Shown: piece by piece, positions 1 through 7,140 of the stretch
Layout: each line of letters opens with the position of its first letter
How positions within the stretch are numbered: position 1 is the first letter of the stretch
DNA from: JAIBBV01 sp044347745
GTDB taxonomy: Bacteria; Bdellovibrionota_C; UBA2361; JAFLCA01
Direction: 5' to 3'
Length of the DNA stretch: 15,595 nt
Assembly (NCBI GenBank): GCA_044347745.1
Contig: JBIKUD010000054.1
Coordinates: 1-15,595 of the forward strand
Translations under genes and position numbers: made by a program
The notes under the pieces: model-generated
Database searches by the model: none
The model's input: only the letters and a program-made list of their open reading frames with translations
What the model was told of the DNA's origin: nothing

Positions 1-8
1 ATCCACCT

Positions 9-75
9 CTGGTACATGGTAACCGCCTCAACTCTCGCCAGCCCCCCCGAGTGCCCCGCCCCCTGGTACATGGTA
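9..75. repeat. Direct repeat pair CTGGTACATGGTA (9-21 and 63-75)
   Basis: The 13-base sequence CTGGTACATGGTA occurs at 9-21 and again at 63-75, 54 bases apart. Each copy can fold on itself: TAC pairs with GTA around an ATG loop, the next pair is mismatched (G/A in one copy, G/G in the other), and an outer G-C pair forms in both. A short imperfect palindrome repeated next to a REP-type transposase gene resembles the relation between REP elements and their RAYT. That functional link is inference from position and shape. Confidence 0.6.
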
Positions 76-82
76 GCAGGCT

Positions 83-118
83 CAGCGGCTCAGCCAGCGG
101 CTCAGCTGCAGGCTCAGC
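83..118. repeat. 12-base tandem repeat, three units
   Basis: Two identical units CAGCGGCTCAGC (83-94 and 95-106) are followed by a third differing at four of its first five bases, TGCAGGCTCAGC (107-118). The core GGCTCAGC is also present just before, at 79-86, so it appears four times in 40 bases. It directly follows the second copy of the 13-base motif. The period is a multiple of three, but no supported gene covers it. Confidence 0.7.
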
Positions 119-315
119 TCTCAACCAATCGTGACCAGAACCCCACCTCCGCAAGCCGCAGGTAGGCCCCGTAGCTCCACCTACGCCCCTCACTATCCTT
201 GCTATGTGATTTAAATTTAACTTTTTTCGCCTCTTTTGGGGCTGCCCATCACTAACGGCAATATCAGGGCCCCCATTCCTCGCCATCGCGTAGAATAAAT
301 CAAACTAAGGCTCTT

Positions 316-1293
316 TTAGTACCAATCTCCCACCGCCGAAGCTAAAGCTGGTATAGGTGGGCGAAACATTCCCGGAGGCCACCTCAATCCGGACTCTCCG
401 CGGCAAGCGCGCTCATATAAATCGCAACACCGGTCATCCAAATAATTCATCAACCGTATGTAAGCCACCCTCAACTCTGCCTTACTTGCAAGCACAAATA
501 GGCGCCGGCCTATTTTCTTCGGCAAATGGACCAAATCAATTCCAAACTTCTTCAAATATCCAGGACCAATTACACGTTTCCCGTCTAATTTACGTTGTAA
601 TTCCAACTTAGCCTGACCCTCCATTACTTTTTCCATAATCTGAGAGTTAAGCTCTGCAGCACTTTGCTCGAGATCAAAACAGTCCATCCATGCATCAAGC
701 TCAAGTTTAAGCTCGTGAAAAACCCGAACCTTCGAAAGAAGTCTCAAGCAAAAAGCCCTGTCTTGACGCTCGGTCATTTTCAAATTCGGAACCCTTGGAA
801 GATTTCGATAACGAATATAGGGAACCTTTCGTGAAGTCGCTGCTTCTTGGCGACTAAATTCTGCCCACGAAGAAAGTCCTGGGTAACTTTGAATGTCTGC
901 CGTTAAATTCGCCCGAGCGGGATTAAGATAAAAGTATGCAATTCGTTCTATGGCGAAGTCTGAATCCAAAATTTGGGCTACCATGTGATTCGGTTCCCAC
1001 AGGTTGAGCTGATCGAGCCCAAGGAGCGCCTTTATCGATTCCGTGATTTTTTTCTTGAGCTCCATGTAAAATTTGGCGCATTGATTGGCGTCTTGAGCTA
1101 CAAAGATCATGTGCAGGTGATTTCCCATCCACAAATAATGGGAGACCCGCACCTTATGATCCCTTTGAGTGCGGGCAAGCGCCGAGTCAAGAATCAGGCT
1201 CATGGTCGACCAACAAGGAAAAGGCAGCCCCTTGCGTGCTCTTAGGCAAAGCTCATAGAGTTTATTGGCTTGGAAGCGTCGTCTTCGTCTCAT
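316..1293 (-). CDS. REP-associated tyrosine transposase (RAYT / Y1 HUH family)
   Basis: Single-strand DNA transposase of the IS200-like Y1 (HUH) superfamily, RAYT-type. Counting from an upstream TTG at 1308, the metal-binding HUH pair is H64-L-H66 in GNHLHMIF, after a hydrophobic strand. The likely catalytic tyrosine is Y125 in AYFYLNPARANL, matching the YIxxNP helix of RAYT proteins. The N-terminus (RRRRRF...ANKLYEL) is also usual for this group. About 150 residues follow the catalytic domain, ending in a proline-rich WPPGMFRPP tail, so the protein is about twice the length of E. coli TnpA-REP. The ATG at 1293 is preferred to the TTG at 1308, which has no ribosome site; a purine-rich GAGAG lies just before the ATG. 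No accessory tnpB and no matching transposon ends were seen; RAYTs are normally single-copy domesticated genes. The family call is firm, any activity unknown. Confidence 0.88.
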   Translation of the reverse strand: MRRRRRFQANKLYELCLRARKGLPFPCWSTMSLILDSALARTQRDHKVRVSHYLWMGNHLHMIFVAQDANQCAKFYMELKKKITESIKALLGLDQLNLWEPNHMVAQILDSDFAIERIAYFYLNPARANLTADIQSYPGLSSWAEFSRQEAATSRKVPYIRYRNLPRVPNLKMTERQDRAFCLRLLSKVRVFHELKLELDAWMDCFDLEQSAAELNSQIMEKVMEGQAKLELQRKLDGKRVIGPGYLKKFGIDLVHLPKKIGRRLFVLASKAELRVAYIRLMNYLDDRCCDLYERACRGESGLRWPPGMFRPPIPALASAVGDWY

Positions 1294-1416
1294 ACTCTCT
1301 ATTCGCAATATTTGGGAAAAAGTTGCGAAAGATGGGGAATTTTAAGACGATTAAAGCAAAAACTAAGTCGATTCGAGCAGTTAAGCTTTTAGGCTAAATG
1401 AGGCGGGAAGGTTAGT

Positions 1417-1427
1417 ATGTACCAGGG
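1417..1427 (-). repeat. Inverted copy of the left-edge motif (CCCTGGTACAT)
   Basis: On the minus strand this reads CCCTGGTACAT, an exact 11-base match to 61-71 at the left edge, in inverted orientation. The transposase gene lies between the two. The site covers the first four codons of the glycosyltransferase if translation starts at 1417. The second half of the palindrome is degenerate here (ACTAAC in place of GGTAGC). Confidence 0.5.
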
Positions 1428-3417
1428 AAGAAGAAGAATGAAAGCGGCTGAGCTCCCTGCCCTCCTCGCCCTCACCTGCCTCCTCGCCCTCTGGCTCCGC
1501 CTCCCTGGCATCCACGCCGGACTCCCCTACCTCTACTGGGAAGACGAAACCCACCACTTCAATCGCATCGTTGAAATGGTAAAAACCGGTTCCTACAACC
1601 CCCACTACTTCCACAAGCCCTCCCTCCACTTCTACCTTCGCATGCCAGTAGTGGCGCTCAGCTTCATCTGGTCTGCCAAAAAGGGATACATCACCTCCAT
1701 CAAAGAAATTGAAACACGCAACCCCTTCGGCCTCGCCACCTACAACTTCACCGCCTCCCATCCCGGCATCGTCAAATGGAACCGGGCACTCAGCGTCCTC
1801 TTTTCACTCACACTCATATTCTTCACTGGGCTCATTTGCCACCAAATCACCCGCTCCCGAGCCGCTGCACTCCTCGCAGCCCTCCTCACCTCCCTCTCCC
1901 CCGAGCTCCTCAAACACTCCCCCATCATCGGAGTTGATGTGCTCATGTCCCTCATGTGCATCCTCAGCATCTGGTGCGCACTTCAAATTCAAGAACGCTA
2001 TTCAAATTTGCTTCTCATTCTGTGCGGTCTCTTTGCTGGACTTGCCATTTCGAGCAAATACAACGCAGCCCCCATTGCCCTCCTCCCCCTCATTGCTCTC
2101 TGGGCAAGCAATCAATTCAGTGCCCAACGGGCCACCTTAGCACTTAGCCTTCCTATAATTGGATTTTTTGCCGCATCCCCCTTTATCCTTGTCTCTATTC
2201 CGCTTTTTCTCGATCACCTTGCCTATGAAATCTGGCATTACGGCGTTGCTGGACATGCCGGACAAATGGCTGAGCCCGGCCTGCCCCAGGCTCTATTCTA
2301 TCTTCGTTGGCTGCTCCATGATGGCATCGGCTGGACTGCCGTCGTCTCCTCAATTTTTGGCCTTCTCCTTTTATTCAAACAAGAACAGCGCAAAACCGCT
2401 GTGCTTATGGCATTTCCTCTCCTCTTTGCCGCGCTCATGATTGGTCAAAAAACAAACTTCACGCGAAACGTCCTTATCCTCATACCAATTTTCGCCGTTC
2501 TCTCGGCTTCAGGCATATTCCTTCTTATTCAGCGCCTAAACGTACCTAATTCCTTCAAACTAGGACTTGTGTTCTTCTCACTTCCTATCCTGCTCCTGCA
2601 GCCTCTCATTGGATCTCTTCAGTACCGCAAAAACCTTCTTCATATCAGAGAATCCCGCGTTGATGCTCTCGAATTTATTCAGGAAACCAAAGACAAACTT
2701 ACGCCCAGTGCCGTATCAGGAGAATTGCAGTTCCCCTCGTCGCTCTACAGGCAGCAAGGCTTTGAAAGAACAGATCTCTCCAAGCTCTCAGGCCTCGCCC
2801 TATTTCAAATGGGCTACCACTCAGTCATTGCAGGCCCTGAAGCCGAGATACATTCAATCCTTGAGTTTTATAACCAGACACGTCTTTTTCCTGGCATCAA
2901 TGAAACTCAAAGAATAATTGCGAATCCCGAAATTCGAGTGTTTACCGTTCGCGATGACGCCACAAATCAAATTAAAAATTTCTACCTCAACAACTCGCTT
3001 AGCGAGCTGCCGGCGATGAACCTCAACCAAGCGGGTCAGCCCTCATGCCCAAACACCACCAGCACAACTGAGAGTTATTGCTGGCTCACCAACCGAGCGA
3101 CGGCAATACAGCTTCCTCGTCCAACCAATAAAGGACCGGTCTACACCTTGGAAGTAAAAGCAATGAGCCCCTGGCGCGACCAAAAAGCAACCATATTTTT
3201 TGCTGACTATGAAGCCCCCCTGCTCCCTGTACCCCCAGCAGAGCCAGGCTCCTGGTCACTATGGACCGCCCAAATTCCCGAAAAAGCTCTAAAAAATAGC
3301 CCTGTTGCTCTCCTCCTTCTTGAGCAAATCCAAAGTCCTCGCTCAGCGCACCTCAACGCCGACCCTCGCCACCTGGGACTTGCACTTGAATCCCTTAAAC
3401 TTACCCCAACCAGATAA
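1417..3417 (+). CDS. GT-C membrane glycosyltransferase (ArnT/PMT-like, GT39-type)
   Basis: Inner-membrane glycosyltransferase of the GT-C fold, which uses lipid-linked sugar donors. After a first membrane helix (about residues 12-30) comes the acidic loop motif YWEDETHHFN (W41, E42, D43, E44), the usual metal/substrate site of the first periplasmic loop. About ten hydrophobic segments follow to about residue 400, including the SKYNAAP element (213-219) typical of these proteins and a TRNVLILIPIF segment (349-359). Residues 405-666 form a soluble, probably periplasmic domain with no family I recognise. It heads a + strand run with hldD, so a role in LPS or surface-glycan decoration is likely; acceptor and sugar are unknown. 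Start: ATG 1417 has GGGAAGG five bases upstream; ATG 1438 (659 aa) is nearly as good. The first ~550 bases are strikingly C-rich compared with the rest. Confidence 0.83.
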   Translation: MYQGRRRMKAAELPALLALTCLLALWLRLPGIHAGLPYLYWEDETHHFNRIVEMVKTGSYNPHYFHKPSLHFYLRMPVVALSFIWSAKKGYITSIKEIETRNPFGLATYNFTASHPGIVKWNRALSVLFSLTLIFFTGLICHQITRSRAAALLAALLTSLSPELLKHSPIIGVDVLMSLMCILSIWCALQIQERYSNLLLILCGLFAGLAISSKYNAAPIALLPLIALWASNQFSAQRATLALSLPIIGFFAASPFILVSIPLFLDHLAYEIWHYGVAGHAGQMAEPGLPQALFYLRWLLHDGIGWTAVVSSIFGLLLLFKQEQRKTAVLMAFPLLFAALMIGQKTNFTRNVLILIPIFAVLSASGIFLLIQRLNVPNSFKLGLVFFSLPILLLQPLIGSLQYRKNLLHIRESRVDALEFIQETKDKLTPSAVSGELQFPSSLYRQQGFERTDLSKLSGLALFQMGYHSVIAGPEAEIHSILEFYNQTRLFPGINETQRIIANPEIRVFTVRDDATNQIKNFYLNNSLSELPAMNLNQAGQPSCPNTTSTTESYCWLTNRATAIQLPRPTNKGPVYTLEVKAMSPWRDQKATIFFADYEAPLLPVPPAEPGSWSLWTAQIPEKALKNSPVALLLLEQIQSPRSAHLNADPRHLGLALESLKLTPTR

Positions 3418-3460
3418 CCAAATTTTGCTGGCCTCAATAGACTTATGCTAGCCTGACTCC

Positions 3461-4447
3461 ATGACTGACAATGGAATTCATATTGTAACTGGGGGAGCTG
3501 GCTTTATTGGTTCAGCTTTCATTTCTAAGCTTAACTCCAAAAGCATCGATCGTATTATTGTAGTTGATGAGCTCGAGAGCTCATCAAAATGGAAGAACCT
3601 ACTGGGCAAGTCATTCCTTGACTACCTGCACAAAGATCAGTTCCGCGCAGCTCTATCCAGCGGCAAATTTGCAAACCAAATTCGCAGCATCACTCACATG
3701 GGAGCCTGCTCCTCGACTACCGAAACAAACGTCGAGTATCTGATGCAGAATAATTTTCGATATTCGTGCGAAATTGCCGACTACGCCTTAAAACACAACA
3801 TCCGCTTTATTTACGCCAGTAGTGCGGCCACGTATGGCGATGGCGCATCAGGCTACTCAGATCAAGATTTTCACAGCAAAGTGCTTCGACCTCTCAACCC
3901 GTACGGATTTTCAAAATATTTATTTGACCTGTGGGCCATTAATTCCGGCGCAGTCAGCAAGATGGTTGGCCTGAAGTTCTTCAACGTATATGGCCCAAAT
4001 GAGTATCACAAAGGTTCCCAAAGAAGCGTCATACATCAAGCCTACCTTCAAGCAAAAACAACCGGGCGTATTCGCCTCTTTAAATCCTACAGACCTGAAT
4101 TTCGCGACGGCGAGCAAAAGCGCGATTTTATATACATTAAGGACTGCACCGAGATTATGTGGAATCTCCTTACAAAACCCGAAGTCGTTGGAATCTATAA
4201 TTTAGGGACTGGAACAGCCCGAACTTGGAACGAAGTAGCCCGTGCAGTTTTTGATGCTCTTAAAATGCAAGGCCAAATTGAATACATAGAGATGCCAGAA
4301 GCGCTCCGCAATCAGTATCAGTACTTCACCCAAGCAGACGTACAGAAACTACAGCTCGCATTACCAGAAACAACTTTTTCCGATCTCAAATCTTCCATCA
4401 GTGACTATATTCTCGGCTACCTCGAAAAAAGCGAGGCCTGTATTTAG
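3461..4447 (+). CDS. hldD: ADP-L-glycero-D-manno-heptose 6-epimerase
   Basis: Converts ADP-D-glycero-D-manno-heptose to the L-glycero form, the last step in making the activated heptose of the LPS inner core, in the cytoplasm. It is an extended short-chain dehydrogenase with bound NADP. Visible are the nucleotide motif GGAGFIG (11-17), the SSAATYG strand (120-126), the catalytic Y148GFSK152, and the family signature FNVYGPNEYHKGS (174-186) containing the second catalytic lysine (K184, counterpart of E. coli K178). RDFIYIKD (221-228) is also typical. The 328-aa length is normal for HldD. It follows the glycosyltransferase after 43 bases and precedes the hydrolase by 22. No Shine-Dalgarno sequence precedes the ATG; a TATGCT -10-like element ends 11 bases before it, so a very short leader from an internal promoter is possible. 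Confidence 0.95.
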   Translation: MTDNGIHIVTGGAGFIGSAFISKLNSKSIDRIIVVDELESSSKWKNLLGKSFLDYLHKDQFRAALSSGKFANQIRSITHMGACSSTTETNVEYLMQNNFRYSCEIADYALKHNIRFIYASSAATYGDGASGYSDQDFHSKVLRPLNPYGFSKYLFDLWAINSGAVSKMVGLKFFNVYGPNEYHKGSQRSVIHQAYLQAKTTGRIRLFKSYRPEFRDGEQKRDFIYIKDCTEIMWNLLTKPEVVGIYNLGTGTARTWNEVARAVFDALKMQGQIEYIEMPEALRNQYQYFTQADVQKLQLALPETTFSDLKSSISDYILGYLEKSEACI

Positions 4448-4455
4448 TTAAGTAC

Positions 4456-4463
4456 GAAGGAGG
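4456..4463 (+). promoter_or_regulatory. Shine-Dalgarno deciding a TTG start (MBL hydrolase)
   Basis: GAAGGAGG lies six bases before TTG 4470. This is one of the strongest ribosome sites in the window and selects the TTG over the in-frame ATGs at 4494 and 4506. Confidence 0.75.
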
Positions 4464-4469
4464 CTCAGC

Positions 4470-5375
4470 TTGAAATCTTTCTGCAAGCAACAAATGCGGT
4501 TGCTTATGCGAAAAGCTCTTACACATTTTCGAGCCCTATGCCTCCTCTTCTTGTTGCTGTTTTTTTCCGCCCCTTGTTCTTTTGCTAAAGAAACTACTAT
4601 TCACTTCCTTGACGCCGGAGAGGGCGACGCCATTTTAATTTCTACTCCGAACAAAAAACACACTCTTATTGATACAGGTACACTTATCACTGGCCCACGC
4701 ATAATAAAGCTGCTTCAAAGCTGTGGAATTACAGAGCTCCAACATCTAATTCTTACGCATCCACATCCAGATCACATTGGAGGAGCATTTCCAGCCTTTG
4801 CTTATCTCAGCATTCAATCTGTATTTGACAACGGACAGCCCATTCTAAATCTGAATGAGAGCATATATCGATGGTATCAAGAACTCGTTCGCAGTCATCA
4901 TCATTATTCCACTTTACACAAAGGAGAACGACTGACGTTAGATCAAGAAGTATCTCTAGAGTCTCTTTGGCCACCAAAACAACAATTATCAGATGACTGG
5001 AACACCAACTCACTGGTATTAAAGATAAAGGCCCATGAAACAGAAATACTCCTCATGGGTGATGCCAATTTCGACACCGAGAAAGCGCTTCTACGTTCTG
5101 CTGAGCAAAAATTAAATGCCCACATCCTTAAAGCTGGGCATCATGGTTCAGCTCGTACTGGCTCGCCTGAATTTATTAAAGCAGTAAAACCTCAGCAGGT
5201 TGTCATCTCCGTAAATAGCAACAACTATTGGGGCTACCCAGACGCAGACACCCTCAGGAGGTACTCAGCTTCTGGAGCAACTTTGCGTCAAACAAGTAAG
5301 TTTGGAAACCTCGCCGTTATAATCTCCGACAAATCTTACACCATCAGCGAACATGCAAAACTTTGCTCGCAATAA
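4470..5375 (+). CDS. Exported ComEC-type metallo-beta-lactamase-fold hydrolase
   Basis: Stand-alone hydrolase with the same fold as the C-terminal domain of the competence protein ComEC/Rec2. A positively charged N-terminus and hydrophobic stretch (about 20-36) ending in a Ser-Phe-Ala cleavage-like site suggest export to the periplasm; no lipobox cysteine is seen. The mature part shows FLDAGEGDAILI, the metal motif THPHPDHIGG (H97, H99, D101, H102), LLMGDAN (D198) and KAGHHGS (H224, H225). The final conserved histidine, usually in an N-x-YGHP motif, reads NYWGYPD here, with Tyr in its place. No ComEC transmembrane channel is encoded, so this is not a DNA uptake protein by itself. The substrate (phosphodiester, nucleotide or other) is unknown. 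It sits between hldD and the VanZ-like gene, whose start it overlaps by 23 bases. Confidence 0.8.
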   Translation: MKSFCKQQMRLLMRKALTHFRALCLLFLLLFFSAPCSFAKETTIHFLDAGEGDAILISTPNKKHTLIDTGTLITGPRIIKLLQSCGITELQHLILTHPHPDHIGGAFPAFAYLSIQSVFDNGQPILNLNESIYRWYQELVRSHHHYSTLHKGERLTLDQEVSLESLWPPKQQLSDDWNTNSLVLKIKAHETEILLMGDANFDTEKALLRSAEQKLNAHILKAGHHGSARTGSPEFIKAVKPQQVVISVNSNNYWGYPDADTLRRYSASGATLRQTSKFGNLAVIISDKSYTISEHAKLCSQ

Positions 5376-5880
5376 CGTACAGCTTCTTCGCTCGCTTTCC
5401 CCCTTAAGCGTTGCTTGGGTTTGCTTCATTTTTGCTCTCGCTCCCACAGCTCGCTACCTTCTCTCTATACTCCGCACCTACTTAAGCTCAGAACAAATAT
5501 TCATAGGAGGCGGCTTAATTCTCGTTATCGCGATTGCGCGAGCAAGAGCGTTAAGCTTCACAAACTGGCTTTATATTCTTATTCCCTTAATTACCGGCTA
5601 TTTCACCTTCTCTATCGCAGAGGAGCGTTTTCACTTACTTTTGTTCGGAGTGCTGGGACTACTTTTTATGCGCGATGCTCGCTCTTCTGGAGTCGATGCA
5701 TCTTATGCATTTTTTCTTGGAACCTGCATCGGAATTCTAGACGAATTGTTTCAGGCAGTACTTCCAAATCGAGTAGGAGACATCCGAGATGTGGTGATAA
5801 ATTCAATTGGAGTTGCGTGGGGAGTTTTATTGGCGAAATCGCTTCAAAAGAGCTCAATGCAAAAGGACAACTTGGGATGA
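5353..5880 (+). CDS. VanZ-like family membrane protein
   Basis: Small integral membrane protein of the VanZ-like family (named after the teicoplanin-resistance protein; biochemical function unsettled). There are four or five hydrophobic helices (about 15-35, 48-62, 70-88, 94-106, 118-135, 146-162). Family hallmarks are visible: EERFHLLLFG (90-99) with the conserved histidine H94, and DELFQAVLPNR (130-140) followed by GDIRDVVINSIG, where the charged D/E/Q/R/D/N set lies near helix ends. The 175-aa length is usual. The start overlaps the hydrolase gene by 23 bases with no obvious ribosome site, pointing to translational coupling. Its context with hldD and a GT-C enzyme suggests an envelope role, not antibiotic resistance as such. 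It is the last gene of the + strand run; only 22 bases separate it from the converging kinase gene, and I see no stable terminator hairpin there. Confidence 0.8.
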   Translation: MQNFARNNVQLLRSLSPLSVAWVCFIFALAPTARYLLSILRTYLSSEQIFIGGGLILVIAIARARALSFTNWLYILIPLITGYFTFSIAEERFHLLLFGVLGLLFMRDARSSGVDASYAFFLGTCIGILDELFQAVLPNRVGDIRDVVINSIGVAWGVLLAKSLQKSSMQKDNLG

Positions 5881-5902
5881 CTAAGAAACAAATTTTGTAT
5901 TT

Positions 5903-6448
5903 TTATGTTTTTGATGACGAAATAAATAATCTTTCAAACCGTTCTATAATTTCTGCATCAGTGCCCTCATTAAGCAGCTGTTTAACCGGCTCAGTCGGCA
6001 GTTCAAAATGTGCCTTTATAAGCTGCGCGTAGCGCACGTCCACAGCAGCATTGCGGGTTCTTACTCTTTTCATCCAGGTCTCGTCCGAAGTTTGAATCCA
6101 GATAAATTCAAGACCAGCAATATGCTCTAGCAAATAACGTCGGTGCTTTCTTTTATACGCAGCCTGAGTTACGACTAACGGGCAAGCTGTCTTGGATTTA
6201 ACTTTGATCTGCTCAGCAACCTGTCTAAAATATCTATCCCGCATATCTTCCGTAAACGAGACTCCTTGACGAATTGCATCTTTCATCTCTGGAAGCAGAT
6301 CATCATCGGCATGATACACAGTCCAGCCATACTGCTTTCCAAGCAAATCTCCGACATATGATTTACCCGCACCGGTTAAACCAAATAAGAAGAAAACTCG
6401 TGGAAGTTTGATATCCTCTGCAATTACTTTTATTGAATGCTCGGCCAT
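5903..6448 (-). CDS. Gluconokinase-like P-loop kinase
   Basis: Cytoplasmic nucleotide-dependent kinase of the gluconokinase/shikimate kinase superfamily. The Walker A motif is GLTGAGKS (23-30) after a hydrophobic beta strand. YHADDDLLPEMKDAIRQG resembles the DGDDLHP...N..KM..G substrate loop of GntK; TEDMRDRYF matches its 'D.DR.PW' segment, VTQAAYKRKHRRYL its 'CSALK..YRD.LR' segment, and KRVRTRNA...AHFELPTEP its lid and 'R..HF.....' region. The 181-aa length fits. Key positions diverge from true GntK (VTQAAYK for CSALK), so the substrate may be a different small polyol acid or metabolite. ATG at 6448 has AAAGGA about nine bases upstream. It stands alone on the minus strand, divergent from the Nudix gene. 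Confidence 0.72.
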   Translation of the reverse strand: MAEHSIKVIAEDIKLPRVFFLFGLTGAGKSYVGDLLGKQYGWTVYHADDDLLPEMKDAIRQGVSFTEDMRDRYFRQVAEQIKVKSKTACPLVVTQAAYKRKHRRYLLEHIAGLEFIWIQTSDETWMKRVRTRNAAVDVRYAQLIKAHFELPTEPVKQLLNEGTDAEIIERFERLFISSSKT

Positions 6449-6582
6449 TATTGACGGTCCTTTGGATATGCGAATTTCGTGTACAAAAACGCACCACTTC
6501 TATAGGCTCAACCCCTTCAATAACATAAAACCCAGGTTCGGGCGAAAGGCCCAAAAACCTATTAAATTGCTATAACCGACTC
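6449..6582. promoter_or_regulatory. Divergent promoter region, kinase / Nudix
   Basis: This 134-base gap must carry promoters for both diverging genes. On the + strand TATAAC (6571-6576) ends six bases before the Nudix ATG (6583), and there is no Shine-Dalgarno sequence. If that is the -10 element, the mRNA would start at or beside the ATG (leaderless). No matching -35 is visible. No operator palindrome stands out. Confidence 0.35.
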
Positions 6583-7140
6583 ATGCACCTCACGGTCCCC
6601 ACTGAACTTATTGCCGCAGAGAATTTGATTAATGAGTATACGTGCTCCTCTTCAGGCGAACGTGCTATCAAGAATCGCTTTTTAGCCCTAATAGGCAACT
6701 ATCCGGGATGCCTCTACCGGCACAACGTACCCGGACACCTGACTGCGTCGGCCTGGATTGTAGATAAAACGGGAGAATTTGCCCTATTCACCCTACATAA
6801 AAAGCTAAATCTCTGGCTGCAGCTTGGTGGCCACGCTGATGGACAAGGCAACTTACTTCAAGTTGCTCAGCGTGAAGCAACCGAAGAAAGCGGACTAGAA
6901 GTCGTTCCGTACGCCTCAACTATATTTGACTTAGATATTCATGAAATTCCAGCGTACGGTACAGAGCCCGCCCACGAACACTATGACGTACGTTTTATCT
7001 TTAAAGCAGACAAAAGCGAACAATTGACAATAAGCCCAGAATCTAAAGATTTGCGTTGGTTCCGACTTACTGAAGTTAACTCAAATCAGTTCGATGACTC
7101 AGTCTGCCGAATGCGTGACAAATGGCTTTCTTTGCGCTGA
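6583..7140 (+). CDS. Nudix hydrolase
   Basis: Hydrolase of nucleoside-diphosphate-linked compounds, acting in the cytoplasm with divalent metal. The Nudix box runs from G83 to L105 and ends REATEESGL (97-105), containing the catalytic RE..EE residues. The box's first glutamate position is glycine (G89), a variation shared by a common proteobacterial subgroup with the pattern LGGHADG. Before it lie GHLTASAWIVD and FTLHKKLNLWLQLGGH; after it, EPAHEHYDVRFIF, also typical of that subgroup. The 185-aa length fits, with an about 50-residue N-terminal extension. The substrate cannot be told. ATG 6583 has no ribosome site. The last 55 bases overlap the converging ybaN-like gene. Confidence 0.88.
   Translation: MHLTVPTELIAAENLINEYTCSSSGERAIKNRFLALIGNYPGCLYRHNVPGHLTASAWIVDKTGEFALFTLHKKLNLWLQLGGHADGQGNLLQVAQREATEESGLEVVPYASTIFDLDIHEIPAYGTEPAHEHYDVRFIFKADKSEQLTISPESKDLRWFRLTEVNSNQFDDSVCRMRDKWLSLR

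Larger units (their letters stand above)
1..315. other. Non-genic, C-rich repeat-bearing stretch at left edge
   Basis: No convincing gene lies here. The first 165 bases are open in + frame 1 up to a TAG at 163-165, but the predicted peptide is low-complexity (Ala/Gln/Pro rich) and has no recognisable domain, so it is more likely repeat DNA than the tail of a gene. The stretch holds two copies of a 13-base motif and a 12-base tandem repeat, listed separately. After about 200 the composition turns AT-rich, with an 8-base palindrome ATTTAAAT. A weak hairpin (ACTAA/TTAGT, 304-319) overlaps the transposase stop and has only a loose T-tract on the minus strand, so it is at best a poor terminator. 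Confidence 0.6.

Noticed and set aside
973..990. TACCATGTGAT inside the transposase gene as a further motif copy
   Set aside because: Only eight of eleven bases match and it lies inside coding sequence; compatible with chance.
1381..1761. 126-codon minus-strand frame opposite the GT-C gene start
   Set aside because: Gly/Glu/Val-rich product is the expected antisense of the C-rich codons; no family or ribosome site.
4470..5375. Competence gene comEC
   Set aside because: Only the hydrolase domain is present, with an export signal; the transmembrane channel part is absent.
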